Origin: Larimichthys crocea
Taxonomy: Eukaryota > Chordata > Actinopteri > Sciaenidae
Direction of reading: 5' to 3'
DNA length: 64,000 nucleotides
Assembly: GCF_000972845.2 (NCBI RefSeq)
Contig: NC_040027.1
Location: forward strand, 17,050,410-17,114,409
Both the position numbers and the translations under genes were made by a program. Shown piece after piece: positions 56,223-64,000 of this stretch (the stretch's first letter is position 1; every line of letters begins with the position of its first letter). The notes beneath the pieces are model-generated. The model was given only the letters and a program-made list of their open reading frames with translations, was not told the origin of the DNA and made no database searches.

Positions 56223-56769
56223 CTGTGTGTATGCGCGCGCGCTCTTGTGAAGATGCCTGATGAACAAACAAATCATGCTGTGGTGGCTTTTGACCCGCCA
56301 ACAATCTGCAGTGGTTTACATAAGAGCCCAAGTTAAGTGACGGTTCCAAAGAGCAAGTTGCTGCTGCTGCTGCTGTTGTGCAATTAAAATGTTGACCAGG
56401 GCACATCAGCACTGTGTCGATGAGGCTCAGCCCGCTGTTATGTAACACCGGGGGTGCCCCCACCCCACCATTCACCACCCCACCAACCACACATCCCCAA
56501 AAAACACGGGGTCTGTCTGTCTCCGTGCGTCTTGCACGGGCGAATAACAGAGTTTGAAGCATTTGACAGCTATAAAACATCCTGATGGTCCCACCTTCTT
56601 TCTCTCTGAATTTATTTCTACTGAGCATGTCAGCACTCAGGTATCAGTAAGGAGTACTTGGGAATAAGTAACGGATTACTTTTTTTTTTTTGGAGGAGGT
56701 GGTGAAGGGGTGTTGTTATAAATCTGTGTCCACCGGCGCTGAAGCAGCAGCAGCAGCGGTGTGTCCTGC

Positions 56770-56940
56770 ACACACTGGCTGCTTATCTGACGCCCTGACA
56801 GGCCATCGGTTATTAAAGGGCCGATAATGGCTTGTTTAATGCGCAGCCAAAGAATACAAGGCAAGGACATTGTCCACGCAATTAAAGAGAAGAGTAGGCA
56901 CGAATCCAATTGACCACTGTAAGGTTTCTAAAACCAGGGA
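56770..56940. promoter_or_regulatory. Candidate intronic enhancer block D
   Basis: Unique block with CATCGGTTATTAAAGGGCCG, GATAATGGCTTGTTTAATGC, GACATTGTCCACGCAATTAA and TCCAATTGACCACTG. Dense in homeodomain and SOX-like words. Function inferred. Confidence 0.3.
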
Positions 56941-57964
56941 GGAGTCGTTTAATCTCCTGTTAAAGGTGTTGGAATCTCAAATTATTCTATTTATTTAGTT
57001 TTGGAGGAAAATATGTGGGAATATTTTGGAGCGAAAAAGACGAATATGTTGTCTTTATTTCAAATAAAATCTTGTAAATGTGCGTCACTTATTCAAGGAG
57101 AAATAAGATTTTGGTTGAATCGATGCTAAATGATAAAACGAGGTGTTAAAATTGAATTTTTAAAAAAAATGTATTTGTAAATGTTGAAAAACAGTTTAGT
57201 CTCTTTTTTGGTTCGTGTCAGAAATAAAACATCAGGTCGAGAGCTCGCCGGGCCTGAAATGAGAGCCTACAGATGGTTTGTACGGAACCTCTGTAAGTCT
57301 TTCTACAGGGTCGATCACAACAAAACCGCAAACACACACACTCACACACACACACGCACGCACACACACAGCTTATCGTACCCACAGATGCAACCCGAAA
57401 CTCCGGTTGGGCAACCCCACACAGATCAACAAAGGAACAAAACGACTGTGAAATCAATTGATGAATGAATCGATGTCAGCGCATGAAGCCTTTTATATTA
57501 CACGTTATCAAATATAACGAACAGACCGCGGGGCTTTTTCTAATAATTAATAATTTGTTTTAATTCTGATACTTTTTTTTTACTGAACTGATATGAAAAA
57601 AAAACACTGACTGCTGTTTCAGTTAATTATTTATCTGAATGTTTAGAAAAAGCACTAGCTGTGAGGGGTGTGTGTGTGTGTGAGAGAGACAGAGTGTGTG
57701 TGTGTGTGTTGATTTCTTTTGACAGACAAATATATGTATATCACAGACTTCAGTCTTAATGATGGGATTTACACCATCAAATATAAAATATAAAATCATC
57801 ATTATTTACACTCGTCTTATTATTATTTTTTAATCATTTATTTAATTATTATTATACCACATCTGTTTTTCCAAAAGGGATCTGAATTGTTTCACACATA
57901 TTATCCTAATTATTAACATTATTGGGGACTGTCCTTAAATAAATAGATCAGAGGAATTAACACT

Positions 57965-58052
57965 TTAAAAAAAAGAACAATGTAATTTGCGACAAAAGGA
58001 GCTTCGAGAAAAAAAAAAGAACAATGTAATTTGCGACAAAAGGAGCTTCGAG
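57965..58052 (+). repeat. 44-bp tandem duplication
   Basis: 57967-58008 and 58011-58052 are identical (GAACAATGTAATTTGCGACA then AAAGGAGCTTCGAG), each preceded by an A run. Only the A-run length differs. Confidence 0.9.
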
Positions 58053-58313
58053 AAAATAAATCTTATAATAAATACAAATATTTAAAAAAACAAACAAGCC
58101 CTTAAGTTAAAGAGACTGCAGAATAATAAACAGGTTTTTATTATTTGTTCGGTGTAATATGTTTTGTTTAGCACTGGGGGGAAATAAACCATAGAAATGT
58201 AATTAGGTCACCGCAATAAGGGTTTAGAAATATTTCTGTTGACTCTCTCTTCACATGATTGAGTGAGAACTGTATTGAATTGAATCTCGGGAAAATTCCT
58301 GCATATTGAAAAC

Positions 58314-58347
58314 CTGTCTGTCTGTCCGTCTGTCTGTCTGTCTGTCT
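58314..58347 (+). repeat. (GTCT)n microsatellite
   Basis: About eight CTGT/GTCT units with one C substitution. Confidence 0.85.
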
Positions 58348-58904
58348 CCCCGCGGTAAAAGTAAACAGTATCATCTGACTGCAGATCAGTTTGAGCTGAT
58401 TCTCCTGCGACAAACGAGAAATTAGCGAAGGAGTGACGGCTGACATTTGAAGAATATGAACATAAAATCCTTATGACCTCTGGATATCCCGCAAGACAAG
58501 TTGTTGTTGATAAGGAGAAAAGAAAGTTCAGATACTTTGTTGAAGTGTTCTTCCTCTTGTTTGTTTGTTTTCTTTGTGCTTCACTATAAAAGCATTAAAA
58601 AAATAAAGTGTGTCAAACTCCATTGAGGCGCTTTATTGGGAGTTTGGCACCGGTTTCACATCCACATGAACCCGAGACATGCGGCACTATTGACCGGCCA
58701 CAGAGCCTCCTCTGTGCGCTCACCAGCACCACCAGCTTATTTCTTTCATTAAATGTTTATGAGGTGGATTTTATTTTAAAGCACTTTCTTTTTTAAAAGT
58801 AATATATTAGTGAGTATAATTATTTTGATTTTTGTTAAAACATTTATGTGAAGATTGAATTCAGGATTCAGTTCGTCTCTTGATAAATTCACAAGTGAGA
58901 CAAA

Positions 58905-59080
58905 AACACACACAGCGGGCTCACACCTGTTGTCTGCGGGAAATTAAACCACCTTTAGGCCCGCCTGCCTCTACAAAATAAAAGCATCATGATCATTACC
59001 GCTATATCACGCATAACTGGTCAAAGCAATTATGAATGAAATCAATGATAATCGCAGATAAGAGTATCACTCTAACAATG
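58905..59080. promoter_or_regulatory. Candidate intronic enhancer block E
   Basis: Unique block with ACACCTGTTG (E-box), GGAAATTAAACCACC, ATCATGATCATTACC, AAGCAATTATGAATG and AATCAATGATAATCG. No repeat or coding signal. Function inferred. Confidence 0.3.
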
Positions 59081-60003
59081 GAGGCACTCACACACATAAG
59101 TGGCACGTGTAGACCAAGGCTGCTATTAAACTGGCAAATAAATAAATGAATGAATGAATAAATAAATATAATAATGCAGGTTTAAAATTCAGCCTCTCAA
59201 TGGCTCAGTGCATTTAATTATCTAAAAACCTCATAAGGAGCGTGATCATCACAGGCAGCAGCCTTTACTGATTATTGATTTTCTTTCTTAGCACTATGCA
59301 ATTTCTTAGCTTTACCACTGGGCTGCTTAATAACACGTTGGGTGTGAAAACACAGCTGAATAAAAATGATATTTCTCAGGCGTGTTTTGTGCATCTTAAA
59401 CTGACTTTGACATGTTTAAAAAAAAATCTAGATAAAAAAAAAATCCCACTACATGCATTCATATTTTTATTATTTCAAAATAAAAGGTTAAAGCAGGCCG
59501 GATGAGCCTGAGCTGAGTGCTGGTGATGTGATGTGGGCAGAACTGGTTCAGGAGGGTGTAAACTTGAGTTCAGGTTGAGTGTTATTGAAGTGCCTCGCAG
59601 CTGAGTCGTTGGAGAAGGCAAACAAACAAACTGTGTCGCTTTATCAGTATATTAACACCAATTCTCACTCATTACATTAAGGAGTATTGAGCTGGGAGTG
59701 TTTTGGCCTGGTGAGAGAGAGAGAGAGAGAAAGAAAGAAAGAAAAAGAGGAGAGAGCTTGGCATTGCCCTGCAGCCAGAAGGAAATAAATGCCACAATAT
59801 ACAGAGAGGAAGGGCCGTGCGGATATTCACGCTGCTATCAATCTTTAAGGCAACAGCCCATGACAAACAGCAGAGACTTCATAAATAGACTTGAAACATC
59901 AAATTGCCCAATCATGCTTCTTACAATCTGGAGAAGACAAGCAAACTGGCCCCGCATAGATTATTTAGTGAGGACAGGATTGCTTTCCAACAATAAAGCA
60001 GGC

Positions 60004-60007
<4 letters not shown>

Positions 60008-60050
<43 letters not shown>
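60008..60050 (+). repeat. (GT)21 microsatellite
   Basis: Uninterrupted GT run. Confidence 0.95.
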
Positions 60051-60053
<3 letters not shown>

Positions 60054-60569
60054 AACTGTAACCGGTAAACATGTTTATTGGTAAATTAATTAAATCAGCA
60101 GACCTCTGTCTGCTTCACAATCGGGCAGTGCACACGCATGAGTTTGTAAAAAGCTGAATCATTTCAGATGCAGATGTGCAGTTTCCTAATCATGGTTTCA
60201 TAAAAACCCACTACAGGCGCAACATTAGGCCCGTTTGACTTTCTCATTATGAGCAGGAAGGGCAGCGATGATCAATAAATGATTAATGCTCAAGATGGAC
60301 TCACATCTGCAGGGACAAGAGGAAGGTCTGAGACAGCTGGAAAGAACACACACGCGTCATGATCACCTATTTATTTTTGCTCTCCAATCCCTCTGTCGGA
60401 TTTTTTTTAAATTTATTTTTAGTCCACATATTTAAAAAAATAAATAAATAAAAAGAAAATCCGGATCATCACGCTTCCTTCCTGGTGTGTTTTCCTCTTC
60501 TCCACCCCCGTCATGAATCTCCTCTCCGGGCTCCACTTCTCTGCCTCCCCTCCACCTCCCTCCCTCCTC

Positions 60570-60720
60570 CGAGGCATAATTAATTGGACGAACTGAATTT
60601 CACACACGAATTATTCACGAATCTATCGATCGATATTGAACACCCAGGGCCTTTCTCTTAACCTCGCTTGGTTTGTCGTGAAGCAAAGAATATTAATGTC
60701 ATCAGTGGAAGAGAAATAGG
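60570..60720. promoter_or_regulatory. Candidate intronic enhancer block F with overlapping ATCGAT sites
   Basis: GCATAATTAATTGGAC is followed by CTATCGATCGATATTGAAC, holding two overlapping ATCGAT words plus ATATTGA, then GAATATTAATGTCATC. Function inferred. Confidence 0.35.
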
Positions 60721-61020
60721 GCCTAAGTTAGACTGATTTCATCCGAGCAGAAAGGAGAAAAAAAATCACTCATTAAAAGAATGTTTTAAAAAAAATGACA
60801 TTCATGGAGATTAACTGGGCTTCTGCTTTGTATTCATGTGCAACCATGTTACAAAATGATACTAAATAAACATGTAAAACTGAAACAATGACGCACAGGA
60901 TGGACTGTTAATCGGTCCTTGTATGTTTGTGAGCAGCCTGAGGGATGCATTCAAAGTAGGTCAGCTCCTGTTCACGGCTCCATATAGAGAGCAATAGAAA
61001 TCCCATTTCTCTCTGGCCGT

Positions 61021-61021
<1 letters not shown>

Positions 61022-61060
<39 letters not shown>
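61022..61060 (+). repeat. (CAG)13 trinucleotide repeat
   Basis: Thirteen perfect CAG units inside the onecut3 intron. An open frame crosses it but shows no protein domain, so a polyglutamine protein is not claimed. Confidence 0.9.
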
Positions 61061-61061
<1 letters not shown>

Positions 61062-61184
61062 GTGTACACCTCAGAAAAACACTCAACGCCAAAACCAGGA
61101 TTTCTGCTCTTGTCCGTTTGCTCTTTGTGCATGAGTTTATGTCCGTCTCTCTGCTCGGTGCCTACTGTAGCTCTAAAAGCTGCA

Positions 61185-61275
61185 ATGATCGATTTTTTTT
61201 TCTTTTCTACGCTGAGCTTGGTTCAGTAATCAGGGCCCCCTTCCTCACCGATCGATCGATATTGATTACTAAATC
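61185..61275. promoter_or_regulatory. Candidate onecut-site cluster G
   Basis: ATGATCGATTT at 61186 and CCGATCGATCGATATTGATT around 61249-61267 give three ATCGAT words and one ATTGAT within 80 bp. Binding is inferred from the known onecut preference for ATCGAT/ATCAAT. Confidence 0.4.
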
Positions 61276-61414
61276 CAGCGCCTGTAGCAAAGGCAGCGCA
61301 CTATGGCGCCCCGTGCAGCCGGGCCACGGCGAGAGCGACACCTGCCGACCGAAACAACACAAAGCAAGCCCGGTCGATGAGGTGGGCCAGTGGGCAGGAC
61401 GTGACTCGCCGGGG

Positions 61415-61441
61415 GGAGAGAGAGAGAGAGAGAGAGAGAGG
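61415..61441 (+). repeat. (GA)13 microsatellite
   Basis: GA run after a GGGGGG stretch, within a locally GC-rich segment. Confidence 0.9.
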
Positions 61442-62334
61442 CGCTGGTGGCTGTCTGAGCGTGCTGTGGAGGGCACATTAAGACAGAAACACTGTGTCAC
61501 TTTTTATGCACACACACACACACAAAGACAGCATGGATATAAAGTGTTTTTTAAAAATCCTAATCTTTGTGTGTTTAAAGAGATTAAAGTCCTAAAATTG
61601 TAATTAAAAAGAACAGCTGTTAGTTTCCCAAGCATTTACCCAACAGAGTTGTTGGCTTCTTAAATCAAATCCATTCATAGATTTTGGAAGCATCCCTCCC
61701 CTTTTGTGTAACTAGATAGATCCATGTTGATTACACCGCCTGAAAATACACAAAGTGACAGAGAGAGGAGTCGTGTACAGTAGATAAAAGAAGTCAAATA
61801 ATCTGTAAAAAAAAAGCACTTATTTTACTTATTTTATTTGATGCTGTATCAAACACTTACTTACACATATTTGAAGGTATATGACCAGCATGTGTGTGTG
61901 TGTGTGTTTAAATAAATGCATACCTGTGCAAGGTCACACACACATCTTGGCAAATCAGACGACAAAAGGTCAAGCACTGGAGGGAAGTAAAGGTATTCAT
62001 TCAGGTTAGCCGGAAGCTGCATGGAATAAAAATAAACTCAGCGTAGACGTCATTAATAAATCTGTATTGATAATAATATTAAATGTGCTGCTCCAGTAAG
62101 AAAAACAGGAAACAAGAGGAAGGTTATTCTAAAAGCACAGTCCGAAAAAAAAATGCTGTTGAGTTATCATACAGTAATATACATGCGGAATCAAGCTTAT
62201 TTAATATTATATGTTAGTAATATGAGTGAGTGAGTGTCAGAAAAGTAATTATAAATATAATCTGCAGACATAAAATCTTAAAATTAGTTAAATATGCAGC
62301 ATTTTCACCTTTCACAATAACCAGATGACTCATC

Positions 62335-62570
62335 CAGTTCCCAAAGATGCTCAGAGAGGTCGAGGTCTGGTGACTGTGGAGGTAAAGCAGTGCACGTCAG
62401 CACTACACGCTGTTATCCATCTTCAAACACAGCTTCACTGCATGTTTAGGCTCATCCTCCTGCTGGGAAGCGAATCCTCTTCCACACAAGTTAAAGCCAG
62501 AGGCAAAGGCACGTCTTTGCTGAGTAGACATGGTAGCTCTCTCTTCGGTCAGTGGGGAGTTGATCCCTAA
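62335..62570 (-). pseudogene. Tc1-like transposase fossil (catalytic-region fragment)
   Basis: On the minus strand one frame reads GFASQQEDEPKHAVKLC (around 62447-62500), resembling the Tc1 block F-QQDNDPKH-S-LC. About 60 bp on, another frame reads PPQSPDLDLSEHLWELDE (around 62335-62386), resembling the Tc1 WPPQSPDLNPIE-LWDELD block. Stops and a frameshift separate them, and the first two catalytic acidic residues and terminal repeats are not found. It is a dead fragment of a DNA transposon in the onecut3 intron. Confidence 0.8.
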
Positions 62571-63800
62571 AAAAACGGAGGGTCTGCACATGTGGACACA
62601 TTTCTAGGATTGTGTTTGCGATGCTGAAGTTAAAACTGGTTTTATTTGGTGAGTGATAAATGTTAGACTTGCTTTGTTGTTGAAGAAATGGTTTGACAAC
62701 TGCTGTTCCCCCTTGAAGGATGCACATTCCCTACCGTCTTATGACAGTTTTACAAACTAAAGGATGTGTTACTTGCTCAGCTGGTTTGGTTTGTGGATGC
62801 AGATGTTGTGCTGTATGTCAGATTGCCAGCTGTAGTCACAGAGTGTGTGTTAGTTTTGCTTTGGAGTAGCACATTATAGATGTTTAATTAAAGTTTGGTG
62901 CCGAGATAGATTTTCACAACTGACTAGAACAATTTGACCTCAGATTCTTGTGACAGTGGCAAGATTAAAGTCTTGATTAAACACAATAATGTATGAACTG
63001 TATTATAGTAAATGTGTATTTTTAATTCAGTCAGTCTTTGGATTATAGGTAATTAGATGATTAAACAATCCACAGTGTCCGTTTGTGGAGTCACATGTTA
63101 GCTGATTTTCATACACACTTTTCCTAAAAGTTCAATCAGCCACAGTTGATGTGTACGTGAATAATGAGTATGAACTAGTAAAAGTAAAGTGAGTGCATTT
63201 TTTGAAAACTAATTAGAAGCATTTCTTGATCGTGACGTCTTTTCAAAGACTCAAAGTGACGAATCTATTTTCTAATAAATCCATCATATGAGTCGGCCTG
63301 TCCCTGGAAACGCTGGGTAACATCTTGTTCAGTCGCGTGGAGACACGAAAGTGCTTGATATGTCACTATAATTATAAATAGATGCATAGAATTATAATTT
63401 TATGAATGAATCGGTGTCAACGATTCCCTGAGTAAAGCTTTAAAAGGTCTGTCCTGTTCATTACACTCCTCCCAATGATCACCGTCCTCCTCATCCGTTG
63501 ATCCTCTAATAAATCAAAGTGCAGATTTGATGACGTACATACTGTACGAACAAGCATGCATTTAGACAAATCTGTATGTGGCATATTAGCATGTGTGTGT
63601 GATATATATATATAGCTGCAGTGTTGATGTGAAATATGAATATGATGGATGGGCCCGTGTGCAGGTTAGACATCTGTAGTAAACAGATTGGACTGCAATA
63701 GCTGATCAATGGGCTCTGCTCCACTGTAATTAGACACACAGCACCACTGCTTGGCTCCAGCCACTTCAGCATAATCACAACCCCCCCTCTGCCCCTCCAA

Positions 63801-63911
63801 GCACACACACACACACACACACACACTCATGCGCAAACACAAGTAGAACATAAAAAAAAAAAAATTGTGTCCTTAAATGCATCTCACACACACACACACA
63901 CACACACACAG
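63801..63911 (+). repeat. Two (CA)n runs
   Basis: CA runs at about 63801-63826 and 63886-63911, separated by an A-rich spacer. Confidence 0.9.
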
Positions 63912-64000
63912 CATGAGAGTGAGACATTATTGAAGGCGAGTATGAAAGTATCGGACAATACCGACGGCAGCAGGTGGAGACCCCACAGGGATGGCATCTT

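Larger units (their letters stand above)
50815..64000 (+). other. onecut3: onecut3 intron 1 (5' part)
   Basis: From the GTGAGT donor to the end of the window no coding exon is recognisable on either strand. The interval holds many microsatellites, the Tc1 fossil at 62.3-62.6 kb and several unique AT-rich blocks rich in TAAT and ATCGAT motifs, described separately. The intron is at least 13.2 kb. Confidence 0.6.

Noticed and set aside
61019..61603. Open frame starting with polyglutamine (194 codons)
   Set aside because: Created by the CAG and GA repeats; the remainder has no domain and sits in the onecut3 intron.
50815..64000. Search for the onecut homeodomain exon
   Set aside because: No CKRKEQE or homeodomain-like frame was found on the plus strand; the exon is taken to lie beyond the window.

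Overview
The window looks like nuclear DNA of a ray-finned fish, probably a percomorph-type teleost. Its genes are split by short GT-AG introns. It is dense in (CA)n/(GT)n and tetranucleotide microsatellites. It carries several interspersed-repeat types that recur in teleost genomes, including the tail with 'AACATGCAAACTCCA-ACAGAAAGG', the 'ACTTTATTGATCCC' element and a Tc1-like fossil. No species can be named from sequence alone.

Layout. (1) 1-9.6 kb: map2k2 (MEK2) on the minus strand, 11 coding exons, 399 aa, with a CpG-rich 5' end near 9.1-9.6 kb and a 3'UTR that may run to about 1.02 kb. (2) 9.7-13.6 kb: intergenic, GATA microsatellite and decayed teleost repeats. (3) 13.6-23.2 kb: pias4 (SUMO E3 ligase) on the minus strand, 11 coding exons, 507 aa. 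Its first intron appears to use a GC-AG splice pair. (4) 23.2-25.6 kb: head-to-head spacer. (5) 25.6-27.4 kb: a two-exon forkhead gene on the plus strand, best read as foxq2, with an eh1-like repressor motif and a TATA box upstream. (6) 27.4-49.3 kb: a gene desert with microsatellites, a 430-bp palindromic MITE-like element and several unique AT-rich blocks that look like developmental enhancers. (7) 49.3-50.8 kb: exon 1 of a onecut gene (best call onecut3), coding for 346 residues and the whole cut domain. It ends at a splice donor, and the homeodomain exon is not in the window. (8) 50.8-64 kb: the onecut first intron, again with candidate regulatory blocks and a Tc1 transposase remnant.

How the genes relate. 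They do not form an operon or a single pathway. map2k2 (RAS-ERK kinase cascade) and pias4 (nuclear SUMO ligase) are housekeeping genes. foxq2 and onecut3 are developmental transcription factors. MAP2K2, PIAS4 and ONECUT3 all lie on human 19p13.3, which supports the paralogue calls against MAP2K1/PIAS1/ONECUT1 on human chromosome 15. The most distinctive large-scale signal is the onecut-type hexamer ATCGAT. By eye it occurs twice in the first 30 kb and twenty times in the 34 kb around and inside onecut3, which suggests onecut (auto)regulatory input. Conservation, expression and repeat-database searches could not be run here.
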